Translations under genes and position numbers: made by a program
In this document: positions 36,799 to 45,914 of the stretch, piece by piece
Layout of the letters: each line of letters begins with the position of its first letter
Numbering within the stretch: position 1 is the stretch's first letter
Notes under the pieces: generated by a model
The model's database searches: none
The model's input: only the letters and a program-made list of their open reading frames with translations
What the model was told of the DNA's origin: nothing
Source: Deltaproteobacteria bacterium
Lineage (GTDB): Bacteria; Desulfobacterota_B; Binatia; UBA9968
Direction of reading: 5' to 3'
Assembly (NCBI GenBank): GCA_005879255.1
Contig: VBKY01000140.1
Coordinates: forward strand, 1,002 to 65,001
Length of the DNA stretch: 64,000 nucleotides

Positions 36799-36957
36799 AT
36801 GTTTCAACTCATCAATGGAACCATAGAATGCGGTGAATGCCGGAATGACATTCGCCACGGCGACGAATTCAACTGCTACTATTGCGGCGCGAGTATCTGC
36901 GAAAGTTGCCTCATTCATCATGAGGATGAATGCGTTTTCCTAATTCGCGACGGTTAA
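36799..36957 (+). CDS. candidate small zinc-finger protein (52 residues)
   Basis: A short frame from ATG 36799 reads MFQLINGTIECGECRNDIRH then GDEFNCYYCGASICESCLIH and HEDECVFLIRDG before TAA. The spacing C-x2-C ... C-x2-C ... C-x2-C with H-H and a last C is what a cross-brace zinc finger looks like, and chance is unlikely to give it. The ribosome site is poor, so the start is uncertain. A minus-strand frame overlaps it (36709-36921) and looks like its shadow. Function unknown. Confidence 0.5.
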   Translation: MFQLINGTIECGECRNDIRHGDEFNCYYCGASICESCLIHHEDECVFLIRDG

Positions 36958-37061
36958 GGACCCGAGGTGTCGTGGCTTCTAAAAAATGTCTCGATGATAT
37001 TGCTACGCGCGATCGTGCGCCACGGCGGTTTACGAGTGGTGGTGCGCGCAGTGGTCGGAGC

Positions 37062-37748
37062 TCATTCGACGCCGGCTGCTGTGAATAGTGCCTTAGCGGC
37101 GGGGCTGGTGAGATGACGAAGCAGCGCCATTGCCGCGTTTTTAACGGGGCTGGTCGCGATGACTATTGCGGCGTAGGTCGTATAATTTTGAATTTCCGCT
37201 GGTAGCGGTCCAACGAATGTCAGTCCTTTGCTCGCGCTCTCGATGATAACCGTGGTCGCGCCGAGGCCGATTTCGTTACCCTTGCCTTTGCTGATGTGAT
37301 CGCGGACGGCGGCAAAATCGGCATAGCGCGTCGTCTTTGCTTTCAATTGCGCGCTGATGTCGAGGCGGTCGAATAAGCTTTCGAGATAGGTTCCCGTCGA
37401 GGCCTGGTTGTAAACGATAGATTCGGCGTTGAGCAGCGACTGCTTGAACTCATTGACGGTAGCGATCTTCGGGAGCGGCGCGTCATGGCGAACCATGACG
37501 CCGACGCCGATGCGGCCCACCGCACCGCGGTCCGCGGCTGTGCCGGTTTTTTCTAGCTCATCGAACAGATCCGGCGGCGCGATCACGAGATCCGCGGTTT
37601 CGCCGCTGCCCAGGCGTTGGCGGATCCTTGGGGCGGTGGCGAACGTGACGCTGACTTGATTACCGGTTTTCCGCCGGAAGGCATCGATCACCTTTACCAA
37701 ACCCGGCTGAACCGCGCCGGCACTAAGCACTTTGATTTCGGCTGACAT
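37062..37748 (-). CDS. ModA-like extracellular-type solute-binding protein without signal peptide
   Basis: The 228-residue protein starts directly with the first domain strand (MSAEIKVLSAGAVQPGLVKV) and has the ModA-like pattern VTFATAPRIRQRLGSGETAD, LVIAPPDLFDELEKTG, STGTYLESLFDRLDI and a C-terminal TSPVKNAAMALLRHLTSPAA. Relatives bind molybdate or other oxyanions or organic acids in the periplasm. No N-terminal hydrophobic segment is present and no upstream in-frame start supplies one, so it may stay in the cytoplasm. No transporter genes are adjacent. Confidence 0.75.
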   Translation of the reverse strand: MSAEIKVLSAGAVQPGLVKVIDAFRRKTGNQVSVTFATAPRIRQRLGSGETADLVIAPPDLFDELEKTGTAADRGAVGRIGVGVMVRHDAPLPKIATVNEFKQSLLNAESIVYNQASTGTYLESLFDRLDISAQLKAKTTRYADFAAVRDHISKGKGNEIGLGATTVIIESASKGLTFVGPLPAEIQNYTTYAAIVIATSPVKNAAMALLRHLTSPAAKALFTAAGVE

Positions 37749-37846
37749 CGTTCCTATTCCGTTTCGATTGAAAAGCGCCTTCTAATTGTTTCAATTCACG
37801 CCGAGTAAACACTCGATTACTTTGAGTTGGAAAATCATACAATTGT

Positions 37847-39559
37847 TCAGTGCGACAAACCGAACGAGCTGATATCTCCACCGGAAAAGAATGTGCCGAC
37901 AATGTTGCCACGGGTAATTGGGAGGTCGAGGTGTGACGGGTGCGATTCGTCGTGGTGGATCGTGATGCGCGCGGGGCGCGGGCGGCGCACGTGATTGCGC
38001 GCCAGCGCTTGCAGCGAATTCAATGCTGGTTCGTCGTCGGCGCCTTTGATGCGAATCGCGACACGCTCGCCGGCTTGGAACAGGCGCGCCGTGGGCGCAA
38101 TAGGAATTTTTAGCTCGTAGATTTGTTCCGGTACGAGGGGCTCGCGCGCCTCATGCGCCTGAATCGGCTCCCAGGCTTCACTGCCGTCGCGGAGTTTGCG
38201 TTGCGAGGCACGCAGCCAGCCGCGCGTCAGCTCATGTTCCTTGGCGTCGCGATCGACGAGCAGCAGAGTGACGAACAGCAAAGCATCGGTGTCTGTCGTA
38301 GAAAGATAGAGGGTCAGCACGCTCGGGCCGAGCACTTCGGTATTTTCCACCAGCAGCGGCGTTGCGAAGGTGAGCGCGCCATGTTCAAAGTTCGATTCGT
38401 CGAATGAATCCGCGCCTTCTGCCGGCCAGAGCTCGTGCTCGCTGAGTATGCCATCCTTGTGCAGATAAAACGTCGTCCAGCGCGCCTCGGGCGGTGGCCA
38501 ATCGGTTAAATTTTCCCATTCGCCGGTGGGCGGGATGAAGCAGCGGATCGGTGGCTCATTCATGACCCCGGTGTCGATGCCTTTGAGCCAATAATCGAAC
38601 CAGCGTAGCGACTCGTCTTGATACTGATAAACCGGCCGATCAAGGTAAACTCCCGGCCCGATCACCATCTTTTTTGGCCCACGCCATTTTTTCCACGCCG
38701 AGAATGCGCCGGGCAGATGAAGTCCATAGTTGCCCCAGCAGGCGCCGAGGTAGGCGGGGATCGTCGCCTTTTCATCCTGTGCGCTGTGCTCGCGCCAGAA
38801 CGGGCCGTCGAATGGATGCAATACAAAGTCGACGATCAGAGCGTTGGTGCCCGCATCGGGGTTCTGCAGCGCTTCGCGTAGCCCCGACTGCGCCACAATC
38901 TCTTCGTCACGCAGCGCTAACGCGATCGCTTCTGTGTACGCTGCTTCGCCGTGTTTCTCTTTGTAAAGGCTTCGATAGTTAGGTTTGTGCAAGCTGTTGC
39001 GCCAGTGACTGATGAAACCATGGGCCAGGATGCCGCCGTGATAGCAGCGGTGGCGATAGTCGTCAGTGCCGGCGAAGGGCGCGAAGATCGCCTTGAGTGG
39101 CTTCGGTCCCAGCGCGGCCACCGCTTTGGCCAGGCGCGCGAAGTAAGAGACGCCGAACATGCCGACCACACCGTTGCTCCACGGCTGCGCGGCGAGCCAG
39201 TCGATGAGGTCGCAGATATCGCGCACTTCCTGCGGCCCCATCAATTGATAGAAGCCTTCGGAGCTGCCGCTGCCACGCACATTGAAAACCGCGTGGACGT
39301 AACCGCGGCGCGCAAAGAAAGTTGAGTCGCCGCTCTCCATGTAACCGCGCATCGGCGTGAAGCCGACGGGAAGCATCGGCGGAGACTGCAAGTTCTTGTT
39401 GTAGGCATGGGCGCCGAGAATGACGGGAAATTTCTCTTCCGATTTGGGACGATAGATGTCGCCATCGAGCAGCGCGCCGTCGGGCATGCGCACCTTTACG
39501 TCGCGATCGACGACAACGTCATATTTCCGTTCTGACGTGGACCATGTGCGCGTGAACAT
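37847..39559 (-). CDS. CocE/NonD-family hydrolase
   Basis: The 570-residue protein has the X-Pro dipeptidyl-peptidase-like alpha/beta-hydrolase domain: VRMPDGALLDGDIYRPKSEE, YVHAVFNVRGSGSSEG, then GVVGMFGVSYFARLAKAV with the nucleophile Ser in GVSYF. A C-terminal jelly-roll follows (LTLYLSTTDTDALLFVTLLL, then GWLRASQRKLRDG). Such enzymes cleave esters, amides or cocaine-like substrates. The usual G after SYx is A here. It is divergent from the amidohydrolase gene. Confidence 0.88.
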   Translation of the reverse strand: MFTRTWSTSERKYDVVVDRDVKVRMPDGALLDGDIYRPKSEEKFPVILGAHAYNKNLQSPPMLPVGFTPMRGYMESGDSTFFARRGYVHAVFNVRGSGSSEGFYQLMGPQEVRDICDLIDWLAAQPWSNGVVGMFGVSYFARLAKAVAALGPKPLKAIFAPFAGTDDYRHRCYHGGILAHGFISHWRNSLHKPNYRSLYKEKHGEAAYTEAIALALRDEEIVAQSGLREALQNPDAGTNALIVDFVLHPFDGPFWREHSAQDEKATIPAYLGACWGNYGLHLPGAFSAWKKWRGPKKMVIGPGVYLDRPVYQYQDESLRWFDYWLKGIDTGVMNEPPIRCFIPPTGEWENLTDWPPPEARWTTFYLHKDGILSEHELWPAEGADSFDESNFEHGALTFATPLLVENTEVLGPSVLTLYLSTTDTDALLFVTLLLVDRDAKEHELTRGWLRASQRKLRDGSEAWEPIQAHEAREPLVPEQIYELKIPIAPTARLFQAGERVAIRIKGADDEPALNSLQALARNHVRRPRPARITIHHDESHPSHLDLPITRGNIVGTFFSGGDISSFGLSH

Positions 39560-39675
39560 CTTTGACCTCCTTGACGAAATCCCAATTACTCCAGGCGCGG
39601 AGGAATGTCTAGCAAGGCAACGTTCAATTCAGTTTCGCGAGAAATCGTACCGGCGAGCCCATGGGGTCGCTCGAA

Positions 39676-39702
39676 AGAGGGCAGGCACGGGGGCCTGCCC
39701 CT
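39676..39702. repeat. GGGCAGGC...GCCTGCCC hairpin repeat
   Basis: GGGCAGGCACGGGGGCCTGC then CCCTACG forms a GGCAGGC/GCCTGCC stem. The same wording is a widespread intergenic repeat in environmental proteobacterial genomes. It lies in the divergent gap before the amidohydrolase gene. Confidence 0.6.
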
Positions 39703-39823
39703 ACGTTAACGCGTCATACAAACTGAACATCCCCGGAGGAGCCGTGTCTTGACACTTCAAAGCACCGGACGTTATTCTCGCACGCTGCCTGAACGACCGC
39801 GAACGTTAGGAGTAGATGGCACC

Positions 39824-40666
39824 GTGAGAATCATCGATTTACATTGTTATCCCAACACTGAGCCGTGGATCAAATCTCAGGGACCCTACGTCGAAGCGCT
39901 AGCGAAGTACTGGAACCGCGCCTGGACATGGAAGAGCGAGGCCGAAGTCATCGAAGAATTCAAGCAAGCCGGCGTGGAGGCCTTGCTCGTGGCCTTCGAC
40001 ATCGAGTCCGTTACCGGCTCGCCGCCGTGCACGAATGAATACGTCGCCAAGCTGCGCGATGATCATCCTGGGGTGATTCGCCAGGCATGGGGCGCGGTCG
40101 ATCCGCTGAAGGGCGCGCGCGCGATCGAGGACGCGAAAAAGGCAATCGAAGAGTTAAAGCTTTTCGGTTTTCACTTTCATCCAATCATGGGCCATTTCTC
40201 CGTCGATGAGCGGAGGTTCTATCCGCTGTGGGAAACTATCGATGCGCTCAAAGTGCCGGTGATGATCGATGTCGGCACTACGGGCATGGGCGCCGGCATG
40301 CCCGGCGGTCTGGGCGCGGTGATCCGCCACGCGCACCCTGCGGCGATCGATCAACTCGCCGCCGATTTTCCGAATTTGAATATCGTTGCGGCGCACCCGG
40401 GTTGGCCGTGGACCGATGAGATGATCGCGGTGGCTCTGCATAAGGGCAATGTTTCATGGGAGCTGTCGGGGTGGGCGCCGAAATATTTCCCCGATGCGCT
40501 GAAGCGCGATATCAAGAGCCGGCTCAAAGACAAGATTATGTTTGGCAGCGACTATCCAAGCATTCCCTACGACCGCATCTTCAAAGAGTGGAAAGAATTG
40601 GCTTACCCGGATGAGCTGATGGAAAAAATTTTCCACCAGAACGCCGAGCGAATTTTGGGTGTTTAG
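39824..40666 (+). CDS. amidohydrolase-family protein (decarboxylase-like)
   Basis: I prefer GTG 39824 (AGGAG 9 bases upstream), giving MRIIDLHCYPNTEPWIKSQG; a TTG at 39749 after GGAGGAG would add 25 residues. The metal-site motifs of the ACMSD/amidohydrolase_2 group are mostly visible: DLHCYP (usually D-x-H), FHFHPIMG, AAHPGWPWTDEM and MFGSDYPSIPYDR (last Asp). The product of about 280 residues probably hydrolyses or decarboxylates an aromatic acid-like substrate. The true substrate is unknown. Confidence 0.82.
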   Translation: MRIIDLHCYPNTEPWIKSQGPYVEALAKYWNRAWTWKSEAEVIEEFKQAGVEALLVAFDIESVTGSPPCTNEYVAKLRDDHPGVIRQAWGAVDPLKGARAIEDAKKAIEELKLFGFHFHPIMGHFSVDERRFYPLWETIDALKVPVMIDVGTTGMGAGMPGGLGAVIRHAHPAAIDQLAADFPNLNIVAAHPGWPWTDEMIAVALHKGNVSWELSGWAPKYFPDALKRDIKSRLKDKIMFGSDYPSIPYDRIFKEWKELAYPDELMEKIFHQNAERILGV

Positions 40667-40754
40667 TTGCCCGTTTCGTACGGTGCGCTTGCGCACCATT
40701 CGTAGACGACCACGAATAGTACGAAAAAAATCAATCGTGAACGGCAGGAATTCG

Positions 40755-40849
40755 TGTAGGGTGGGTTGAGGAACGAAACCCACGGTTCTTCGAATTAGGG
40801 CCAGATGAGGAAAGTGCGATGGGTTTCGCGGTGCTCAACCCATCCTACA
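40755..40849. repeat. large imperfect inverted repeat of the GTAGGGTGGGTTGAG type
   Basis: TGTAGGGTGGGTTGAG (40755-40770) pairs with CTCAACCCATCCTACA (40834-40849), 15 of 16, and GAAACCCA inside pairs with TGGGTTTC. This is a common intergenic repeat of environmental proteobacteria. It lies between convergent genes and supplies the stop codon of the MFS gene at 40845. A second GGTGCGCTTGCGCACC hairpin is at 40683-40698. Confidence 0.75.
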
Positions 40850-41987
40850 ATTGGTTAAAAGACCGACGGTTGCGCTCGCGCGCCACGGTGATGAGAATGC
40901 TGTAAAGGACCAAAGGGCCCGCGGTTGCCAGAATCATCGCCGTCAGAATATCACCGGTACCGGTAATCAGCTTTGCCGCAATCAGGGGCGCCAACACCCC
41001 GGCGGTGTAATGCAGAGACATGATGACGCCGGCCGCGGTTCCCGCGCTGCCGGCCGGCGTGACCTCTTGCGCGAGCGCGACCACCAAAGCTGGCACGGAG
41101 GCTTTGAGTAGGCCGAATACGAAAATTCCCAAGGTAAGACTGATAGGCGATTCCAACCAATAGAAAACGACAAACGCTGCCGCGGCCGCGGGAAGGGCGC
41201 TGAGCGCGATGACGCGTTTACGGCCGAACTTGTCCGACAACGAGCCGAGCGAAAATGATCCGAGCATGTTGGCCAAGCTCAGCACACCCATCGCCCAACC
41301 GGTCTGTTGCAGGGTGAGGGCCTTGGCGGTTCGCAACGCGGTTGGCGTCCAAGCTGCGCTGCTCCAGAACACCGATCCGCCGACAAATTCAGCAAGCGCG
41401 AGAACGAATAGAGGCAGCGAAAGCGCCTCTATGAATGTACCGGAATGAGTTGCGCTTCGCGGTCGATGAGAGTCACGAATCCAATAGAACTGAAGCACCA
41501 TATCGATCGCCGCAATGCCGCCGACGGTGACAAACGCGGCGCGCCAACCGAAGGCGGCAGCAACGCGGCTCGCCAATACGGCGCCGATGGCGCCGCCGAT
41601 TCCATAGGTCACTGAAACTAGGCTTGCACCAAAGCCGCGCCGATGAGGCAGTAGATCCGACATGATCGCGTAGAGCGACGGGGGCGTGAAGCCGTAGCCG
41701 ATTCCGGTAACAGCAAGCAATAAAAAAAAGAGAATTAGGTGACGGCTCACTCCGGCGAGACCGAAGCCCAGCGCGAGCAGACTTAAACCGGTAATCAATA
41801 CACTTTTTCGACCAATCCTATCTGCCAAGCGACCAGCAATACTGCTTGTGACCGCCGCGATCATCATCATCACGGAGAAAAGACTAGCCGCGGCAACTTC
41901 AGAGAGTGAAAACGTCTGACGGATTTCGGGTAGCGCGATTCCCAGCGTCGCGACCATCATCGACGGCATGAGATTCGAGCAGGGCAC
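40845..41987 (-). CDS. major facilitator superfamily transporter
   Basis: The 380-residue protein has about twelve membrane segments and the MFS loop signature GRLADRIGRKSVLITGLSLL between helices 2 and 3, with a second GSLSDKFGRKRVIALSAL in the C-terminal half. Start MPCSNLMPSMMVATLGIALP reads straight into helix 1. The last residues lie in the inverted repeat, so the native C-terminus may have been changed by its insertion. Substrate unknown; an organic anion is possible. It is divergent from nothing, being followed upstream by the cupin gene on the same strand. Confidence 0.88.
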   Translation of the reverse strand: MPCSNLMPSMMVATLGIALPEIRQTFSLSEVAAASLFSVMMMIAAVTSSIAGRLADRIGRKSVLITGLSLLALGFGLAGVSRHLILFFLLLAVTGIGYGFTPPSLYAIMSDLLPHRRGFGASLVSVTYGIGGAIGAVLASRVAAAFGWRAAFVTVGGIAAIDMVLQFYWIRDSHRPRSATHSGTFIEALSLPLFVLALAEFVGGSVFWSSAAWTPTALRTAKALTLQQTGWAMGVLSLANMLGSFSLGSLSDKFGRKRVIALSALPAAAAAFVVFYWLESPISLTLGIFVFGLLKASVPALVVALAQEVTPAGSAGTAAGVIMSLHYTAGVLAPLIAAKLITGTGDILTAMILATAGPLVLYSILITVARERNRRSFNQL

Positions 41988-42050
41988 GATGCAAATGGAC
42001 AGACGATCCCGTTGAACAGAGACCGGAAATTTTTTGTCGATGGGATGTCC

Positions 42051-42398
42051 CTATTTCAACGGAATGAATGCGTAATGGCGCGGCTGGCCGCCGACTACCC
42101 GAGTGATATGGCCCCGCCCCGTGGTGTCCTCGGCAAGCATCACGTCGCCTGGTCCAAAACGACGAATCGTGCCGTCGCCGGTTTCGATCTCGACCTGACC
42201 GGAAAGAGTAATGACGTACTGCCGCCGCGGCGCGGTATGAAAATCACTCAAATGGGTTGCCGGCGCGCGACGAAAGAGAATCCCATGCGCCGGTTCGAGC
42301 TTGGAAACTTCCATGTGTCCACGAAAGTCAAATTCAACATCGATTTCTTCGAAATGGGATTCGTTATCCGTTCCAGTGTAAAGTCTGACGATCTTCAT
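42051..42398 (-). CDS. cupin-domain protein
   Basis: From ATG 42398 the 115-residue protein MKIVRLYTGTDNESHFEEID has a single cupin barrel: HTAPRRQYVITLSGQVEIET (motif 1, with one His) and RRFGPGDVMLAEDTTGRGHI (motif 2). The metal set is incomplete compared with canonical cupins. Upstream starts exist (42434) but are less like the family. It is in line with the MFS gene, so a shared pathway is possible. Confidence 0.8.
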   Translation of the reverse strand: MKIVRLYTGTDNESHFEEIDVEFDFRGHMEVSKLEPAHGILFRRAPATHLSDFHTAPRRQYVITLSGQVEIETGDGTIRRFGPGDVMLAEDTTGRGHITRVVGGQPRHYAFIPLK

Positions 42399-42444
42399 GA
42401 GCCGGTTTTTAAGAGAATCAACTGAGAAAAGCAAGACAACGAAA

Positions 42445-42492
42445 TTTGTTCCAGGCGTTCAAGACGTTCAAACCGTTCCAAACGTTTAGGCC
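42445..42492. repeat. CGTTC 9-base-period repeat, copy 5
   Basis: GTTCCAGG, CGTTCAAGA, CGTTCAAAC, CGTTCCAAA, CGTTTAGGC follow at 9-base steps. It lies in the divergent gap between the cupin and carboxyltransferase genes. Confidence 0.75.
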
Positions 42493-42643
42493 GGGAGCAG
42501 AAAGAAAAGTAAAACCCGAAGGACGGAAGAATTTATGCGCGAGCGAGCCGCGTTTCGCTGCTTTACTGTGGCGGGGAAAATAGCCTATAAAAGTCTAGGC
42601 AACGCATTGGTTATTAGAGTCGCGATAAATAGGAGTCATTCCC

Positions 42644-44077
42644 ATGAGTGAAGAAATTTTGGATCAATTGGCCGCCGACATGAAAATGCTGCTATCTGAG
42701 CCGGTCGGCAGCCGAAGGATAAAGATCACCGATCTGACACCGCGGGATGGGCAGCAGTGCAAGCTCGCCACGCGGGTCACCACTGATGACTTGCTGCCGC
42801 TGTGCGCTTCCATCGACAATTGTGGCTTTTACGCCGTAGAAGTCTGGGGCGGCGCGACGTTCGACGTGTGCATGCGCTACTTGAAAGAAGATCCTTGGGA
42901 CAGACTGCGGCGGATTAAAGCCGTCATGCCGAAGACTAAATTGCAGATGCTTTTGCGCGGGCAGCACATTCTGGCTTATCGGCCGTATACGGATACGATC
43001 GTTTGCAAATTCGTTGAACGAGCCATCGCTAATGGCATGAACGTTTTTCGCATATTCGAAGCGACCAACGATTTCAGAAACATTGAAGTGGCAACGAGGG
43101 CGGTCAAAGAACTTGGTGGTGAAGCGCACGTAGAGGTCAACTACACCGTGAGCCCGGTTCACACGCTCGAGAAGTGGATGGAATATGCCGAGCAGTTGAT
43201 CGAGATCGGCGCCGACTGGTTGTCGCTCAAAGACGCGACGGGAATCATGACGCCATTCGACAGCTACAGGATTATCAAGGGCATCAAAGACCGGGCGAAA
43301 GGGAAGCTTCCAGTGCTGCTCCACTGCCACGACATGGGAGGGACCTCCAGCATGTGTCATCTGATGGCTATTTTAGCAGGCGTCGATATGATCGACACGG
43401 TGTTGTCGCCGCTCTCGTTCGGCTCGGCGCACCCCGCCACGGAAACCATGGTGGCGTCGTTAAAAGGTACGCCGTTCGATACCGGAATTGACGTGAAGGT
43501 TCTCGAAGAGCCCGCTCAGATCACTCGGCAGATCAAAGAAAAATACGAAAAATACGAAACGGGATACACGGGCGTGAGCGCTGATGTTTTCATTCACAAA
43601 GTTCCCGGTGGCATGATCTCAAATATGGTGGCGCAATTGAAAGAAGCCAAACGGATGGATCTTATGGAAGCAGCACTGAAAGAGACTCCCAGCGTGGAGA
43701 AGGACCTGGGCCATCCGCCGCTGCTCACGCCGACGAGCCAGATTGTCGGTGTCCAAGCGGTACTGAATGTTCTTGCCGGTGAGAGGTACAAGATCGTCAC
43801 GAGGGAAACCAGCGATTACGTGAAAGGCAAATACGGCCGACCGCCTGGTCAAGTAAACAAAGACTTGATCAAGAAGATCATGAAGGACAAAGAGCCCGAT
43901 TATTCCATTCGCTCCGGCGAGCTAGCCGACCCAGCGGATTGGGATAAAGCAATCAAAGATCTCGGTCCGCTGGCGAAGAGCGATGAGGATATTCTTTTGG
44001 GCGTCCTGTTCCCGATGCAGGCGAAAGAGTTTCTAACACTACGAGAAAATGGTGGGCTCGCACAGGCAACGGCTTAA
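42644..44077 (+). CDS. biotin-dependent carboxyltransferase subunit (PycB/OadA/5S-like)
   Basis: The 477-residue protein has the TIM-barrel HMGL-like domain: ITDLTPRDGQQCKLATRVTT near 23-42, RGQHILAYRPYTD, DWLSLKDATGIMTP (carboxylated Lys position), LLHCHDMGGTSS (metal His-x-His), followed by the PYC_OADA domain (EKYEKYETGYTGVSADVFIH). There is no C-terminal biotinyl (MKM) domain, as in transcarboxylase 5S or split PycB. The usual DATLRDAHQS wording is DLTPRDGQQC here, so the substrate may differ. The biotin carboxylase partner is not in the window. Confidence 0.85.
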   Translation: MSEEILDQLAADMKMLLSEPVGSRRIKITDLTPRDGQQCKLATRVTTDDLLPLCASIDNCGFYAVEVWGGATFDVCMRYLKEDPWDRLRRIKAVMPKTKLQMLLRGQHILAYRPYTDTIVCKFVERAIANGMNVFRIFEATNDFRNIEVATRAVKELGGEAHVEVNYTVSPVHTLEKWMEYAEQLIEIGADWLSLKDATGIMTPFDSYRIIKGIKDRAKGKLPVLLHCHDMGGTSSMCHLMAILAGVDMIDTVLSPLSFGSAHPATETMVASLKGTPFDTGIDVKVLEEPAQITRQIKEKYEKYETGYTGVSADVFIHKVPGGMISNMVAQLKEAKRMDLMEAALKETPSVEKDLGHPPLLTPTSQIVGVQAVLNVLAGERYKIVTRETSDYVKGKYGRPPGQVNKDLIKKIMKDKEPDYSIRSGELADPADWDKAIKDLGPLAKSDEDILLGVLFPMQAKEFLTLRENGGLAQATA

Positions 44078-44196
44078 GGGAATCTATTAGCCACAAAGAA
44101 CGCAAAGGTCGCAAAAGATTCGAGGATGGATGATCGAGGATTGAAGGTCGCGATCCTCTATCCTCCGTTCTCGATCTTCGATCGTCCGCCATAAGC

Positions 44197-45102
44197 ATGC
44201 CTGAACTTCCCGACGTAACCGTTTATATAGAGGCTCTGACTGACCGCATCCTAAATCAGCCGATTCTGAAAATCCGCATCGGCAGCCCGTTTGTTTTGCG
44301 ATCGTTTGATCCGCCGATCAGCGCCGCGGAAGGAAAGAAAGTCATGGCACTTCGCCGGCTCGGCAAACGCATCGTTTTCGAGCTGGAAAGCGAATTCTTT
44401 CTCGTTGTTCATCTCATGATCGCCGGCCGGTTTCATTGGAAGCCGAAGGGAGCGAAGATCGCCCGCAAGTACGGACAAGCCGCTTTCGATTTTCCTAACG
44501 GAACCTTGCTTTTGACCGAAGCCGGAACCAAGAAGCGCGCATCAATTAACTTGGTCCGCGGCGAAGCCGCTCTCCAAGAACATGATCCTGGTGGTCTGGA
44601 GGTTTTTGAAGCGAGTCTCGTGCAATTCCGCGAACGGTTGACGCGCGAAAATCACACGCTGAAGCGTTCCCTCACCGATCCCCATCTTTTCAGCGGCATC
44701 GGCAACGCCTACTCCGACGAGATTCTCCATCGCGCGCGCCTCTCGCCGATTCGCTTGACGCAGCAAATGTCGCAGGCCGAGATTGAACGTCTCTATCACG
44801 CGATCCGCGAGTCGCTCGCCGAGTGGGTGGAACGGTTACGAAAAGAGCGAGGAACCGGCTTTCCCGAGAAAGTCACAGCGTTTCGTCCCGACATGGCCGT
44901 GCACGGAAAATATCGCAAGCCCTGTCCCGTCTGCGGTTCGCCGGTGCAGCGCATCGTCCACGCCGAAAACGAAACGAACTACTGCGCGAAATGCCAAACG
45001 GGTGGGAAGCTTTTGGCGGATCGAGGTTTGTCAAGATTGCTAAAAGACGATTGGCCGCGGAGTCTGGAGGAGCTAGAAGAAATTAAGAAAGCTCGCATGT
45101 AG
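44197..45102 (+). CDS. mutM: Fpg/Nei-family DNA glycosylase
   Basis: The 301-residue protein begins [20 protein letters not shown] with the catalytic Pro and Glu after Met. [11 protein letters not shown] carries the strand Lys, [10 protein letters not shown] follows, and the helix-two-turn-helix [20 protein letters not shown] is present. The zinc finger is [20 protein letters not shown] then CAKCQTGG. It removes oxidised purines. The usual PELPEVE is PELPDVT and the finger tip R-x3 context differs slightly, so it may be a Nei-like variant. A 20-residue extra C-terminus follows the finger. Confidence 0.9.
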   Translation: MPELPDVTVYIEALTDRILNQPILKIRIGSPFVLRSFDPPISAAEGKKVMALRRLGKRIVFELESEFFLVVHLMIAGRFHWKPKGAKIARKYGQAAFDFPNGTLLLTEAGTKKRASINLVRGEAALQEHDPGGLEVFEASLVQFRERLTRENHTLKRSLTDPHLFSGIGNAYSDEILHRARLSPIRLTQQMSQAEIERLYHAIRESLAEWVERLRKERGTGFPEKVTAFRPDMAVHGKYRKPCPVCGSPVQRIVHAENETNYCAKCQTGGKLLADRGLSRLLKDDWPRSLEELEEIKKARM

Positions 45103-45119
45103 CATGAACAGATGGTGTA

Positions 45120-45195
45120 CAAGCGCACCCTACGGGGCTCGTGGGAACGTAATCTTGGCTCCTTCGTAGGGTGTGCTTGCGCACCGTCCGAGGTT
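45120..45195. repeat. inverted repeat with GCGCACCCTACG arms
   Basis: AAGCGCACCCTACGG (45122-45136) and CGTAGGGTGTGCTTGCGCACC (45165-45185, given in parts) are complementary over about 12 bases. It lies after the glycosylase gene and before the convergent GST gene. It is related to the GGTGCGCTTGCGCACC hairpin near 40690. Confidence 0.55.
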
Positions 45196-45207
45196 CATCG
45201 GTAGGCT

Positions 45208-45798
45208 TCATCCCATCAGCACAAACCCCTGCTGTGCCTTCACACGTTCAATCCAAGCTCTGATCTTCGGAAAATCGTCCAGGAGAAATCCGCCTTCATG
45301 GGCAACATGAGTGTATGCGAATAAGGCAATATCGGCGATGCTGTAATCACCAACGAAGAAATCGTTCTTCGCCAGGTGATCTTCCATAATTTTTAACGCG
45401 GCGCAGCCGCCTTCGCGTTTGGATGCGAGGAGCGCGGTTTTTTCCGGCGAGTCGGGCTTGTGCTGGAGCCAAAAGCGGGGAGTGGCGATGTATGGCTCGT
45501 GGCTGTACTGCTCGAAGAACATCCACTGGAAAACGAGGGCGAAGCTCTGTCGATCATCAGGGAGAAACTTCGTGCCACGCGCCAGATATGCAAGGATGGC
45601 GTTGGATTCAGCAAGTATGAATCCGTTGTCGTCGAGCACCGGCGTTCGGCCGTTGGGATTGATCTTAAGAAACTCCGCTGTGCGGCTTTCGCCCTTCAAG
45701 ATATCGACTTCGATGATCTCGCACGGAATGCCGAGATGCGCTAGAACCAGGCGAACTTTGTAGGAGTTGCCGGAGTATTGGACGTTGTAGAGTTTCAT
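45208..45798 (-). CDS. glutathione S-transferase family protein
   Basis: From ATG 45798 the 196-residue protein MKLYNVQYSGNSYKVRLVLA has the thioredoxin-like N-domain with the Ser/Tyr site near residue 9-12, the cis-Pro NPNGRTPVLDDNG and the ESNAILAYLARG glutathione-binding segment. A helical C-domain ends with FVGDYSIADIALFAYTHVAH (the N-capping box). It conjugates or reduces small electrophiles with glutathione. It follows the LVIVD gene on the same strand. Confidence 0.9.
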   Translation of the reverse strand: MKLYNVQYSGNSYKVRLVLAHLGIPCEIIEVDILKGESRTAEFLKINPNGRTPVLDDNGFILAESNAILAYLARGTKFLPDDRQSFALVFQWMFFEQYSHEPYIATPRFWLQHKPDSPEKTALLASKREGGCAALKIMEDHLAKNDFFVGDYSIADIALFAYTHVAHEGGFLLDDFPKIRAWIERVKAQQGFVLMG

Positions 45799-45813
45799 GG
45801 GGGCCGGTTCAAA

Positions 45814-45901
45814 GTTCAAGGTTCAATGTTCAACGTAAAAGCCCCCGACGGTGCTGGCTTGTTCATCTTCTCTTAGGCACCTTGAACATTGAACCTTGAA
45901 C
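45814..45901. repeat. perfect 20-bp inverted repeat
   Basis: GTTCAAGGTTCAATGTTCAA (45814-45833) and its exact reverse complement (45882-45901) flank a 48-base loop. It occupies the gap between the LVIVD gene and the GST gene. It uses GTTCAA words like the CGTTC repeat family, so it is probably a derived mobile repeat rather than a terminator. Confidence 0.7.
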
Positions 45902-45914
45902 AGTTTCCGCGTGA

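Noticed and set aside
40672..40728. A hairpin cluster near GGTGCGCTTGCGCACC as a terminator
   Set aside because: The stem is followed by As, not Ts, on the strand of the upstream gene, so it fits the repeat family better than a Rho-independent terminator.
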